Of a stretch of 64,000 nucleotides of DNA, positions 34,677 through 47,124 are shown in pieces (the stretch's first letter is position 1; each line of letters starts with the position of its first letter). Source of the stretch: Hyphodiscus hymeniophilus. Lineage: Eukaryota > Ascomycota > Leotiomycetes > Helotiales > Hyphodiscaceae. Location: assembly GCA_016508695.1 (NCBI GenBank), contig VNKQ01000009.1:868001-932000 (forward strand), written 5' to 3'. A model generated the notes under the pieces. It was not told the origin of the DNA. It made no database searches and saw only the letters and a list, made by a program, of their open reading frames with translations. The position numbers were made by a program, and so were the translations under genes.

Positions 34677-35760
34677 GTGTGTAGTGACTGGATTCGGGTT
34701 TGTCAACGTTAGGATGATGGAAAGAGCAGGCATCCACTGATCTGCGTCTTCGAAAGTTATCCGGTGTTGTAGATTACATATTTCATGCAGTCTTGATTTT
34801 GTATTGTATTGAAAAGGTGTTGTTGCGACAAGCCACAAAGTCCATCTCTTGGCTCTACCAAAATCAAGTTTCATAGTTGAACTAATAATGATTTGACTTT
34901 GTATTCTCATAGTTTGACAAAGTGTTTGAATTGATGTAATCTGGGAGTGGACATTTTTTTACGGCGTCATGCATGTTCCTCATAAATATTCACAAGCAAA
35001 GGTGCTAGCTAACCTTCTACTAAGTCTTTGCTTTTCTAGCAAATTAAGATTTTCAATGATATATTCAACGAACGAAGACAATACGTCCTCCCTGAAGAGT
35101 GCCAGATTTGAAGGAGAACGATGTCGTAATGTCCATTCATGGCTATCACGATGCTACCCGTTGTTGAAATTTCAACCATTGGCGACAGTTCTGGCTATCG
35201 CCACTAGAAGAGTTGGGCAGGCAAGCTTTGATCCCTGATTGTACTCGATACGCCCAATATTTTTGTCTCTAGCTGCTTCTCGACTTCTCTATCATCAGAC
35301 ATTTTTGGTATCTCCTGCCTGTTTTCAACGATATTCAGAGTCGTAGTAATTGTTGTGAAATGGAGATGCAGGTATAATGTGAATATGCTGGCAACCGCAT
35401 TTTCGACTTCGCAGGAAAGGTACTTTGCAGTGAAGTGAAAATGTAAAATAGCTTGATTGAAAAAGGGACGGCCGAATCGCCCACTCTCTTATGAAATAAT
35501 GACTTCAGCAGGGAATGGGTAATTGGCGAGTATCCAAATCCTCTATTCACCAGGCGATTCTGTGAGTGTACGCCTTCTGGTATTGAGCTCCCATGAGGAT
35601 TGAATGAGCGAGAATGCACTGCTCAATTGAAGGTCATTACAACATTACATTTACAGAATCATAAAGTCGTAACCAGACACCAACCAGTCAGTAAGCCAAC
35701 ACCCCCGCCACCCAGCCAGTCCACAGACATCATTTCGTTTCCGTCTCTATCCAAGGTCAG
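34677..35760. other. Convergent intergenic region
   Basis: AT-rich, with no protein-like frames, repeats or RNA genes recognised. It contains the 3' ends of the Gly-rich gene and the PH-domain gene. Confidence 0.4.
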
Positions 35761-37026
35761 TCATCTGGCAGGTCTTTTCCCCTCGTGATCCTTCCGCTTC
35801 GCCAACAAGCTCTTGAAGGCTCCTAGAGACTTATCTAACATCTCCTCATTATGCGCACAAAACTTGTAGCTCTTCTCGTCTGTTATGATCTGCATGCAAT
35901 TTCTTTTGGTCTTCGATAGTGGATCGATCTCGACCACGTTGATAACTGAAGACATGGATATGATAAAGCTGCACGAGTATTCTGACTCGTTTTTGTAAAC
36001 CGTGATATTCTTCGGCCGTAGCACTACCCAGAGGTCTTTCCACTGTCTAACTCCACCTTTGGTCTTCAGGTATAAGAGGAAGCCTTGCCAGACTACGCGC
36101 TCGGGGTCTTGTTCGACGTTGAATCCACTCATTTGGCTGCCATTTCGAGCGTCTAGCATGGGTCGTCCGGCAGGCGATTTGACTGCCAAGGGCTCTTCTG
36201 GTATTGAGACGGAGGATGCGCCGCGAGCTCTGGTGACGTCTGTTTCCGACATGTCGGACAAATCGTTGCCTGAGTATTCAATTGTATGCGAAGTCCGTCT
36301 GCCCATGTTGAGGCCCAGAGCTTTTGTTCGAGTTGTCAGAGGTATAGGATCGGTAGGTTCTGGTGAACTTGAACCAACGCGTTCATCGTGCAAGAGCCTT
36401 TGCTGTTGCATTGTCCGCTCGAAACCACTGCCCATTACGTTTCCTCCAGGGCTTGCAAGTAACATCTCCTCTTCTTCCTCCTCAATCCGCGCCTCTTTTC
36501 GGATCAGCTCTACCCATTCTTCGGCATCTTTTCTAGATGAGGCTTCAAGGTGATAATTTCGAGATGGAGAGAATAGTCCGAAAACGTTTTGACGTTTTTG
36601 TTTGGGGTCCTTGAGAAATGCAACAGCGGTGAGATCTGACAGGTGAATCTTATGACGTAGTTTGTCCTCCTTCTCATCTTTGTATATCGACAGGTAGTTG
36701 GGGCGCAGAACGAGGAATATGGGTTTCCAAGCCTATGTAGTTAGTTATTGCCTGAATGGCTTTGGACAAGGTGGTAGGATATCTACCTTCGTCTTGCGTG
36801 TCCGTTTCTGCACCAACCCACTCTTCAGCACTCGGTCGAACTCAAAACTGCCGTTCTGGTTGACGGGGGAGAATGTGTCCGATTGGAGATGCGAATTGCG
36901 TAGCTTGGAAAACGAGGAAGCAGGAGGAAGCGTCACTGAGGACGGTGGGGGGATCTGGAGAGGAGCTGTTCGTCCCGGTATCTCTCGAGGCTGTGACGCC
37001 ATAAGAGGACTCTGCATTTCAGCCAT
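35761..37026 (-). CDS. Double PH-domain protein
   Basis: Minus-strand exons 37026-36787 and 36732-35761 give 403 aa. The first PH domain (about residues 60-170) spans the intron: SGLVQKRTRKTK, then WKPIFLVLRPNYLSIYKD and a C-terminal helix (DAEEWVELIRKEAR) followed by a run of Glu. A Ser/Pro-rich linker holds phospho-site-like motifs. The second PH domain (about residues 285-400) has WQGFLLYLKTKGGVRQWKDL, WVVLRPKNITVYKN, then FCAHNEEMLDKSLGAFKSLL. Both have the invariant C-terminal helix region. PH domains bind phosphoinositides or proteins, so a membrane-signalling or trafficking role is likely, in the style of fungal tandem-PH proteins, but no ortholog is claimed. The gene is divergent from the Efl1 gene with a CT-rich promoter between them. 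Confidence 0.82.
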
Positions 37027-37850
37027 GACCGTCGACGCTCATCGATATTGTTCACGGGCCTGAAGAAATTGAAGCTTCTCCTTTCTCCACGAAATGTTGG
37101 GGTCTAGGCGTGGGCACCCTTGCGTTGAGATTGAACGTTTGTCGATCAAAGGCTCTGGAACACCAACAAGGATTGTGCTTCACTCTCTCTCTCCCTCACT
37201 CTCGCTCTCTCTCTCAACAGCTTTGCTCGTTGTCCTCAGAGCTTCATGCCATGACCGGTGTTAAGTATTATCTCTCAGAGTGTTCGCATTGATTCAGACA
37301 AGTTCGAATGGAGTAGAGTAAGAGGAGTTGTTTGGAATGACTTGGTGAAACGGCGTGTGACAAGGATGGTTGGAACGGGCTCTCATATCGAATGGAGGGT
37401 CGGCTGAGATGGAGATCTGACAAGCTTGAAGCACAGTGGATAATAGTAAATCCGGTCCGGCTTCATGCACTTGAGTCTGTGAAGCATCCATTGGAGTCCA
37501 GAACATTGTTTGAGGTTGTAAAGATCTTTCCTATCTTAAAAGGGATTATTGGAGCAAGTTCTTATGGTTCTGTGAATCTAATTTTATGTTCTACCCCGGT
37601 AAAGCTCCAATCCAGCCACAACTCTAATAACTAATAGGCGGTCTTCTACCGGTAATAAGGTATGTTCGAACACCCGTACTAGCGCTCCATTTGGAGGGGT
37701 CGTGCCACTCGACTCACTCTGAATCATGGAGGTGGAAAATATTTGAATCGCTATCGTAATTTTACTGAGAAACTTGCGCCTATACAACCAAAAACCATTG
37801 GGAATCTTTTACTGGCACTTTTATTCAGAACATGAGGTATCGTATACCAA
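37027..37850. promoter_or_regulatory. Divergent promoter region with CT-rich tract
   Basis: It separates the start of the PH gene (-) from the start of the Efl1 gene (+). A CT microsatellite-like tract lies at about 37182-37216. Such pyrimidine tracts often mark fungal promoters and transcription starts. No gene recognised. Confidence 0.45.
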
Positions 37851-40800
37851 ATGCCTATCGTCAACCCAGAGAAGCTGGTGGCTCTACAGCAAAACCCAGA
37901 GGGAATCCGCAATGTCAGTCTTGGGTGATGGAGGGGCACTGTTGTACCTTGCTAACAACCACTCGAGATTTGCATATTAGCTCACGTTGTAAGTGCGCAC
38001 CACCATGGTGTGCCAAAGACTTACTGATCTGTTTGAAGGACCATGGAAAGACCTCTCTCACAGACGCGCTCATTGCGACAAATGGGATTATATCTCCCAA
38101 ACTCGCTGGCAAGATACGATATCTCGATTCCCGACCAGATGAACAGCTACGCGGGATCACGATGGAGTCATCAGCTATCTCCCTATACTTTTCTATGCTA
38201 CGAAGATCTGCCCCTGGTGCTACACCCGAAGCCAAAGACTATCTCATCAACCTCATAGACTCCCCAGGCCATATAGACTTTAGCAGCGAAGTGTCAACGG
38301 CTTCTCGTCTTTGCGATGGAGCTGTGGTTCTGGTCGACGCTGTGGAAGGTGTATGTAGCCAAACTGTTACAGTCCTTCGACAGACCTGGGTTGAGCACAT
38401 GAAGCCTTTGCTAGTTATAAACAAGATGGACAGACTGGTTACCGAGCTGAAGATGACGCCTGGCGAGGCATACACACACATGAGCAAGTTGCTGGAACAA
38501 GTCAATGCTGTCCTTGGAAGTTTCTTCCAGGGGGAGAGAATGGAAGAGGATCTAAATTGGCGAGAAAGAGTTGATGAGAGAATTGCGGCAGCCACTGCCA
38601 AAGAACTGGAGCGCGGAGAAAGAGAAACAGCCAACGGCACTACTTCTATAGACACTGATAACATGTCCACCGCCAACAACGAGTTCGAAGAAAAAGACGA
38701 CGACGATCTCTACTTTGCTCCCGAAAGAAATAATGTTATATTTAGTAGCGCTGTTGACGGGTGGGCGTTTACTGTGCGACAGTTTGCCAGTCTTTATGAA
38801 AAGAAACTAGGCATAAAGAGAACGGCAATGGAGAAGGTCCTATGGGGTGATTTTTATTTAGATCCCAAGACGAAGAAAGTCTTGGGACAGAAGCATCTTA
38901 AAGGCCGAAATCTCAAGCCGATGTTTGTCCAACTAGTTCTTGAGCAGATCTGGGCTGTATATCAGGCGACCACTGGTGGAGACAAAGAGAAGGGGTGCGT
39001 GGATCTCTTTTGTTTTTCTGTCTTTCCCAAACAGTCAATTGAACGTCAGTATGAACATCGTCTGACTTGTGGCGTATAGTGATCCTGCCATGACTGAGAA
39101 AATCACCAAGTCATTGAATATTACTCTTCCACCTCATATCACTCGCTCGAAAGACCCCCGAGCTATCCTCACTGCAATATTCACGGCATGGTTGCCACTT
39201 TCGACAGCACTTCTGGTGTCAGTCATCGAGTCTCTGCCATCTCCTCCGGTGGCTCAAGAAGGCAGACTCCCAGCACTAATTGATTCCTCACCTGGTCATG
39301 ATCACATCGACCCTATAGTCCGTGACGCTATGGTCAAGTCCAAAGCCTCGAAAGAGGACCCAGTAGTGGTCTATGTTAGCAAGATGGTATCTATACCAGA
39401 AAGCGAGCTTCCAGAAAACAAACGGCGTGGCGGGACTTTGAGCCCAGAGGAGGCTAGAGAGATGGGTCGTCGGAAGAGAGCAGAGATCAAAAGAGCTCAG
39501 GCACTTGAAGCCGCCGAAGGTTTAGATCCCACGAGTAATCTGGCTGGTGCACTTGGGGGTGTTAACCTTGAGGATACCAATGCCGAAGAAGAGAAACAAC
39601 CAGAACCGGAACATTTGATTGGGTTTGCCAGAATCTACTCAGGCATACTCTCTGTAGATGATAAGGTCTACGTCCTGCCGCCAAAATTCTCTCCTGCAAA
39701 CCTACAGATCAGTCCTGAACCTAAGAAGGTTACTGTAACAGCCTTATACCTGCTGATGGGCAGAGGGCTGGAACCATTAACATCCGTCCCTGCTGGCGTT
39801 GTCTTCGGCATCGGCGGTTTAGAAGGCCATATCTTGAAATCTGGAACCCTATGCAGTCAACTCGAAGGTAGCGTCAACCTAGCCGGCGTGAACATGGCAT
39901 CCCAGCCCATTGTTCGAGTTGCTCTTGAGCCAGTGAACCCTGCACATCTCGATAAGATGATCAACGGGCTCAAACTTCTTGTACAAAGCGACCCGTGCGC
40001 CGAGTACGAGCAGTTTCAAAGTGGCGAGCATGTCTTATTGACTGCCGGGGAGTTGCACCTAGAACGTTGTTTGACTGATCTTCGAGAGCGATTTGCTAGA
40101 TGCGAAATTCAGGCTGGTGAACCCATTGTCCCATATCGGGAGACTATTGTTCGAGCAGAGGAGATGAAACCTCCTGCGAATAGGGATCTTGGCCGAGGTA
40201 CTGTGATATTGATGACTACATCCAAGCAGGTTACGTTCAGGTTGCGAGTACAGCCGTTGCCCGCAAAAGTCACTAGCTTCTTGTCCAGAAATTCGAGTGC
40301 CATCAAGCGTCTCTATTCTGAGCGGCAGGCACAGGAACGAGGGGAGACGACAGATGCAGCAGAGCAGGAAGATATTGATGATGAAATTGTGGGCGATATG
40401 GAAGTCATGTCACTTGAAGAGTTTAAGAAGCAACTGGAAGAAGTTTTCAAGGGTGTGAAAGGTCAACGAGAAGTATGGGCGAACTGCGTCGAGCAGATTA
40501 CTGCATTTGGTCCACGCAGAACGGGGCCCAATCTCTTAATCGATACCACTAAGGAGATGATCTGCGGAAGATTGTAAATTCCATCCTACTCTCACGTTAT
40601 GATTACTTTCTGACAAAGCTAGCCTTCGGAATACTTCAGCAGAAGAAGCGAGACAGACAGTCGGTGACACACTTCAAGCTCGAGATTTCTCCGACAAAAT
40701 CAGCTACGCCTTCCAACTCGCCACTGCACAAGGACCTATGTGCAATGAACCCGTCCAGGGCATTGCTGTTTTCTTGGAAGAAGTTACACTTACGCCTTCC

Positions 40801-41381
40801 ATAGACGATGATTCATCGCCGCGAGATAAGCTTGGCCGACTTACTGGAGAGGTAATCAAAACCGTGCAGCAAGCTATCAAACAAGGCTTCTTAGACTGGA
40901 GCCCCCGCCTGCTTCTCGCTATGTATTCCTGCGAGATCCAAGCAAGCGGTGAGCATCCTCTGCCCTCCTTTGACTTCTTGAATCTAACAGCCCTATAGAA
41001 GAAGTCCTCGGCCGCGTCTACGACGTCCTCGGACGCCGTCGCGGACGGGTTCTCTCCGACATGCTGAAGGAAGGCACGCCATTTTACACGATCCTATCTG
41101 TTCTCCCTGTGGCCGAATCATTCGGCTTCAGCGACGAGATCCGCAAACGCACCTCAGGCTCCGCATCGCCGCAGCTGGTGTTCCAAGGCTTTGAGATCCT
41201 GGATGAAGATCCGTACTGGGTGCCGTTTACGGAGGATGATCTGGAGGACTTGGGAGAGTTAGCGGATAAGGAGAACGTGGCCAAAAGGTACATGGATGGG
41301 GTTAGGAAGAGGAAGGGGCTGATGGTTAGTGGGAGAAAGTTGGTCAAGGATGCGGAGAAGCAGAAGACGCTGAAGAGGTGA
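37851..41381 (+). CDS. RIA1: Ribosome-maturation GTPase Efl1/Ria1
   Basis: A cytoplasmic EF-2-like GTPase that, with Sdo1/SBDS, releases Tif6 (eIF6) from pre-60S subunits. Six exons (37851-37913, 37968-37988, 38039-38994, 39080-40573, 40623-40948, 40999-41381) give 1080 aa, close to yeast Ria1. G1 reads AHVDHGKTS and is split across the 21-nt exon 2 and exon 3. G3 DSPGH is at about residues 102-106 and G4 NKMD at about 156-159. The usual Efl1 insertion (acidic, about residues 235-260) is present, as is GRRKRAEIKRAQALEAAEGL in domain II. The C-terminal EF-2-like domain IV/V (QGFEILDEDPYWVPF) is intact. EF-2 itself is about 840 aa and lacks these insertions, so Efl1 is the better call. Junctions all keep frame. 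Confidence 0.95.
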
Positions 41382-42194
41382 CAGGTAGTGAGCATGTGTG
41401 GTAAGGGGGATTTGCTAAATAAGTGCTGCTTGGCATCAATGATTTTTTTCGTGGTCAAAACAATTTAGACCAGGCTTGTCAATTTTTTATGGGCGTTGCC
41501 TCTAATTTCCGAATACTTCCCAACCCCCAAGTCGTGCAATTTTTACCTACAGTTATCGGTGCGATCCGACCCGTAAACCAGCTCTATTCGAAACCACCTA
41601 GAACCAACAAACTTCGATTGACTTATCCGATTGTACAGTAACCATAGCTCTTTTAAATTGAATTAGTCAACCAAACTATAGACCGTTTTATCGTTTGAAA
41701 GGAATAAGCTTTATATACTTTCTACTTTGTCAAGAAACCCAAATGTTGGTTAACAACTCTATTTATGGGGTTTGAGCCTAAAATAGTCAGGCTTTTAGGG
41801 CTAGATTTCGTTATTCTACAGTACTGTAATATACCCATATCCGCTTTTCAACACAATCGTGTAGAGTTTATATGAACCAGTTTTCTTACAACATTAAAGA
41901 AGCAAGCATAGTGACTTCAATTACAATCAACAGGAAAGTAACATGGATATATAATAGTGGTAGAACAAGAAGGTGGGCGTATCAACTTTGATATTGTCAC
42001 GATGTCTTTTCTTTCTCCTTAGTTTCGCATAGAGCTGTAAACCGCCCTCACATCATTTGGGCAATCACGCAACGCATTGTATCCTGCTCCGTGTAACACC
42101 TCTTACTGTCTGGTTCGAAGAAATCGAAAGAGGTCTACCTCAAGAACCTTGTTCCAATGCTATAAGAGGAGCCGCAGCGGTTCATCATTTAGAC
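41382..42194. other. AT-rich intergenic region
   Basis: No gene. 41640-42050 is notably AT-rich without long open frames and may contain an old decayed repeat, but no element was identifiable. Confidence 0.35.
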
Positions 42195-44214
42195 ATGACA
42201 GATGTTCGAGGTCAGAAATACTGCGCTGATAATCCCACATAAACTCACTATCTCCAGCTGATCTCTATAAACATCTCGAGATCAAAGACCGAGACATACG
42301 GATAGTCGAGATACAGCCCGGGGCTTTCGGTTCGCAAGTCATCTGTACATTTCGCACGGCATCTCTGGACTCCGGTACAATCTACGATGCAATCTCCTAC
42401 GTATGGGGGGACCGCTCATTCTCCCGGGGGATTAACATCAATGGTCATCTAGTCCAGATCGCCACGAATTTGGAAAGCGCTCTACAGCATATCCGCTCGC
42501 CAGAAGAATTGCGATCCGTTTGGATAGATGCACTCTGCATTGACCAAAGGGATACTGTAGAGAAAACACAGCAAGTCAAGATGATGGGGGATATTTATCG
42601 AAAGAGTCGACAGACGCTGGCCTGGCTTGGGGACCTCAACTCGATGCAGCTGAGTCAAGCTGAAGCTGGAGAACTTGTGTGTTTCTTCGACCACCTGGCA
42701 CTTGATGAAGATGGACAAGGCCATATACCAAAATCTGTGTTTCAAAGAGATCAAGGAAAGGGAACTGTCTTAAATTGCTTGAATAAGCTTCTCAAAAGCC
42801 CTTGGTGGAGGAGAGCGTGGACTGTCCAAGAGTAAGGAGAACGGGGCCTCGGTCATCACCACCTCCTTCCACAGACTCGTCAAACGTCACTTCCCCCTTC
42901 ACCCAATATTTTTCTATGCAGCACCAAGTACCCCATTTACTACTTTTTTGATGGAAAAGGACTGAACTCCATTCTTCTAGGATAATACTACCGACCTCTT
43001 CGAGCCTGCTTTGGGGCCATTTTTCTTTCTCATGGCAACAAATGCAGCAAGCGTGGAGGAACCATAACAAACATCACGATGCCTGCTGCCCATACGACAT
43101 CAACTATGCATCAACAGAATTTTCTGATGTTCAGGCCAACATACACGCTCTGTACGTTTTCATGTTCACATGCTTTACCCTATCTGAACGCGACTGGCCG
43201 ACGACACCACTCGGCGCACTCTGGGCCTTCCGAGTGAGAGACGCCAGCAACCCAAGAGACAAGATACTTGGCTACCTCGGGCTTTTCCATGACTACAAAC
43301 TTATCGACGATGATGACGATATCTACAATATCACAACCGAGCAGGTTTTCGAGAGAATACATGTAAGTCTATTCTCGGCATACGGCAGTCTTCTTCCCAT
43401 GCTGTGTGGAAGAACACAGCATGAGGATTCCAGACATCCCAATCTGGCAACCTGGGCTATTGATTGGGATGTGTGGGACCCGTACTTTCCAAATAAGTAC
43501 TGGAGTCAGTTGAGGCGATGGGAGAACTTCAATGCTCAGAAAGATGTCGTTTTCATTCCGCCTCTTTTTCAAGATGACACTATTTCCCTTTTGGGTGTGT
43601 ATGTAGATTAGGTGGCGGTTGTCTTACAATCTGGACACGGCTTGATTGACGGACGCTGTCGAACCCTTGCCACTAAAGGATCCGGACTTGAGTATTGGCT
43701 CGAAACAGGTTCCCACAAAGGATGGCTGAATGGCTCTGATGAAAAGCGCGTGGAACTATTCAACACACTCGTAGAGGTTGCTAAGAAGCAACAAGCAGCA
43801 GAAGACTATGTGAGCGGAGGTAGCTTCGAGAATGCTTCTTGGCGCGTGATGTTAGGAGACATGATTCTCGGTCAGCAGTTCCCTTGACGAAGGGCTACTG
43901 CTGACGATGCGAAAGCCTTTCGAGCGTATATGGAAGGGGATTTCGGCGTCAATGGGGGCGATATTCGGCGCTCAATCGTTGACATGATCTCTTCACAGGC
44001 AATATTTGTGACAACTCGAGGTTACATGGGTGTTGGGAGCTCAATGCTAAGAATTGATGATGAAGTGTGGGTTCTTTCTGGGGGCTCCATGCCTTTTACA
44101 TTGAGAAAAGCCGAGAAGTGGTACATTACGCTTGGTGAATGCTTTGTCCAGGGCATCATGGACGGAGAAGCGATGGAGTACGCGACAGAGATGGATACAG
44201 TTGTATTGCGATGA
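42195..44214 (+). pseudogene. HET-domain (heterokaryon incompatibility) gene with two in-frame stops
   Basis: HET proteins trigger cell death after fusion of incompatible strains. The model joins 42195-42210, 42258-42831 and 42981-44214. The HET domain starts near DAISYVWGDRS and contains WIDALCIDQRD, KMMGDIYRKSRQTLAWLGD and WWRRAWTVQEIILP, the last spanning the third exon junction. Downstream comes FRVRDASNPRDKILGYLGL, also standard. One frame continues to 44214 but is broken by TAG at 43609-43611 (after LLGVYVD) and TGA at 43885-43887 (before RRATADDAKAFRAY). Protein character is retained on both sides of each stop. TAG could come from CAG and TGA from CGA by C-to-T change, as in RIP, but a single-copy gene could also decay otherwise. 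A GTATGT just before the TAG could act as a donor, so rescue by splicing cannot be fully excluded. Most likely a null allele or recent pseudogene. Confidence 0.78.
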
Positions 44215-46013
44215 TCAGAGACTGCAACTTACCCAAAGCCTCGGGGAGTGAAAAGTTGAAGTACATGTTGCTTTTGAGAGTCTTTGTCAAAGAACCTTGG
44301 GTCAAGCTTGAAAACCTTCAATCCAGCCAACAATCATAAACTGTCACGAAGAGTCAATCAGTCTCTCAAGTGGCTGAAAGATCGAAGCATGACCAAAAAG
44401 CTCTTTGGTTACGGTAATGTTCGCTTTGACCTGACTAACATACGATCAGAACAAGTCCAACGCAACTTCTCGATTTCACCCAACTGCAGGCTTCAAGAAT
44501 AGAGGAAGAAGGCTGGCACAAAAGACAATCTTTAAGGACGAGGAGAATGTTGATTAAAATATATTGAGCCGATCCGTGACATTTTATGCTAATCCACCTG
44601 TGCAATCGCTCAGACCAAACTACCTAATTTCCGCAGACATAAGTCTGAATCCATGCTTTGGGCTGACCCGAACCCATTTTGAATTCAAACTCTTTGATGG
44701 TCACAGATTCCAATATGGAATACAGTGGTTGTGTTGGGGCGTCGATATAAAGCCGCTCTTGACAACAAATATAACCTATATCTCGAGTTCGTACATTGCC
44801 ACTTCTCTCTCGAAAAATCCACCAGGTCCGAATGACTCTGAATAATGCTTTCTGGTCTACCCAGAGAATAGTCCACCGCCGACCGTGGCGTGAACTGCAG
44901 GGTTCAAGATCCTCATGGCTTGAAACACCTTTATCGCAGTCGCTCGAAACAAACGAGATTCGAGTCACTGCAACTCTGCGAGTATTTCTTATCTCTTGTC
45001 AAGCTCACATTTAAGACGCAAATCCCCTGCCTTCTGGTATTCGGTTTCTCTCAAAATTTCAAACCTTAAAGACATAGTACTAGGTCGCGAGCCTTCACGA
45101 GCTGCTCCTCGAGGAGAGTCTGAAGAGGCACCAAAACTCACACCATCTCAAGACCGCTACCTCAGAGCCTCTACTAGTGTTCCTTCGATTCTTAACAGAC
45201 ACGTGCAGTAAGCCCTAAGAGTATAATACTTGCACCGGCGGCTTCCCTTGCTGTTTCAGTTGTGATATCCATTGAAATCAGACTCAAGAGATAAAAAATT
45301 AGTGGTTTGCTTTATATTTGATTGTAATACTGGCTAGGATGCATCGAGTGTATTGATAAGCGCGTACACTTCTCGTGCTAGCTTCTTTAAGAGTGTGAAG
45401 GGTGACGCAGGCTCGATGCCGTGGTACTGAGACGTCTTAAAGATTATTTTCTTGCTGAAGGTGGCAGACTCTGTGAGCGAGCAGGATTGGGAAGGCATGT
45501 TTGTGTAAGTGCTGAGTGTGGGATACTGGACTATTAGTGAGGAGGGCGTTGAATGTTCACGTGGCTCCTCGAACTGAAAGTCATTCACTTTACTTAAAAA
45601 CCAATCAGAGAACTTGTAACCACCTCTTCATCAAACGGTTGGAAGTAAGAAACGACAGTCCAGACTTCCGGAATCAAATGTGAATCATTATCGGCATACC
45701 TATTTATTGACGCTTGGACGAAATGCTATTCTTCATAAAGCCCTCACTCACTCTCACAACATTTCTCACTCTCACAACACTTCGCACTCACAACAACACT
45801 TCCTACTCACAACGATACTTCGCCCTTCCACTTCAAGTGCCTCAAGATACCATCGTCTCAAAGTAACCCTCTCAAATAGCACTCTTCAACGTAACATCGT
45901 TCAACGGAGCAGTCATCCACGCAATATTCTCCAAATTCAATAAAGCTATCTCAAAGAACCAAAACATATTCGCTATCTGTCACGCACCTCAAACTTTCAA
46001 CAAGACGGTAAAC
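44215..46013. other. Intergenic region, no supported gene
   Basis: Numerous short frames on both strands, none with recognisable features. 45735-45815 holds a CACTC/ACAAC-rich imperfect tandem repeat just upstream of the secreted-protein gene. Confidence 0.4.
45735..45815. repeat. Imperfect CTCACAAC-type tandem repeat
   Basis: Several degenerate copies of a CACTCnCACAACA(C)TT unit, in the 5' leader region of the gene at 46014. Confidence 0.5.
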
Positions 46014-46637
46014 ATGAAGTTCACTAACGCCAACTTCTTCCTCACCCTCGCCCTCATCATCTCAGTCTTCACCCTCACCGTCTCCACGTTGCCGACAGCA
46101 CTGCGAGCTCTCCGAGACCTCCCTGCCAACATCGACGAGCGTGCCACCACCGAAGCCATCCAAGTCCAAACCAACGTCGAGGCTACTTCCACCGTCACAG
46201 AACGCCTCTTTGTTGCACCGAATTCAGAAGTGGTACCCAACAAATGTGACCAGAGCGCCTTTGATGCCAAGTACTGTGAATGGGCAGCATCCCATGAGAG
46301 TTCAGCGCCCAGATCTAGAAGACCACCATTAAGACTTCTGGCGGTGCTCTTAATCATCTCGTTTCTTGCTACCTCGGTTGTTGCTTTACCAGCGTCCTTC
46401 GCAGCTCTTGGCGGCTTCTCTGCCAACACCCGACATCTCCCAGAAGACAAAACCATCATCACGACACCTAGCGGGCAACTGCAAGAAGACTTTGAGCCAC
46501 GAGCTATCTGCGGCGACCCTTACGAGGACTTGGCCTTAGAATGCCAGTTCCAGCAATTTGGATCTGCGCCAAAATCTGCAGGCTCATCGTTGGGTCTTGT
46601 GGCTGTGGTGATTGCCGCTATTGGACTGGGTATTTGA
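46014..46637 (+). CDS. Small secreted or membrane protein with an internal duplication
   Basis: A 207-aa frame without introns, from ATG 46014. It opens with a signal peptide (FFLTLALIISVFTLTVSTLP). Around residue 105 a second hydrophobic segment reads LRLLAVLLIISFLATSVVAL. What follows each is similar: LPTALRALRDLPANI after the first and LPASFAALGGFSANT after the second, then a short region with two cysteines (CDQSAFDAKYC in the first half, CGDPYEDLALEC in the second) and SAP-R/K-S. The C-terminus is hydrophobic (SSLGLVAVVIAAIGLGI), as in a GPI signal or membrane anchor. The gene looks like a fused tandem duplication of one small secreted protein; whether the inner hydrophobic segment is a membrane helix or a cleavage signal is open. 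No family recognised. Confidence 0.62.
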   Translation: MKFTNANFFLTLALIISVFTLTVSTLPTALRALRDLPANIDERATTEAIQVQTNVEATSTVTERLFVAPNSEVVPNKCDQSAFDAKYCEWAASHESSAPRSRRPPLRLLAVLLIISFLATSVVALPASFAALGGFSANTRHLPEDKTIITTPSGQLQEDFEPRAICGDPYEDLALECQFQQFGSAPKSAGSSLGLVAVVIAAIGLGI

Positions 46638-47124
46638 GATATAGATGGGGAAATGGTAGGGTGTGAAGGGGCTGGGCTTTGATTCTGCAGACTTTGCGTA
46701 TTTGGGTTAGCGATAATTGGGCAGGGGAATAGTGCTCAAGTTTTCTTCAAGCTTGAGACGGGAAGACAGAGACTCGGGTTCGCTACTGTGTGACCACTGC
46801 AACCGAATGCACGTGGAAACACATATCATCACACTTGAGACTCGAACATAATTTATGCATTGTTTTACTCTAGACTTCATGTTCCAAGGACTTAGCCTTG
46901 CTAAATCTGCGGATCCAATGCCACTGGCAAAGTGACGTGCAAGAATTGAAGCACTGATGTCTAACCGCCAGCACATGCTTTCCGCAAAATGTACATAACA
47001 CAGCCGCGTCACCAAGGCATCCACTCAGAGAAAGAGACGGTTTTTGACGCCTTGCATTTGTTCCCGAGAGCTACTATGAGCCAACCGCAATAAACCCGTT
47101 CCGTGACACCATGGTATCAATAGC
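46638..47124. other. Convergent 3' flanks
   Basis: Between the secreted-protein gene and the 3' end of smd2. No gene recognised. Confidence 0.4.
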
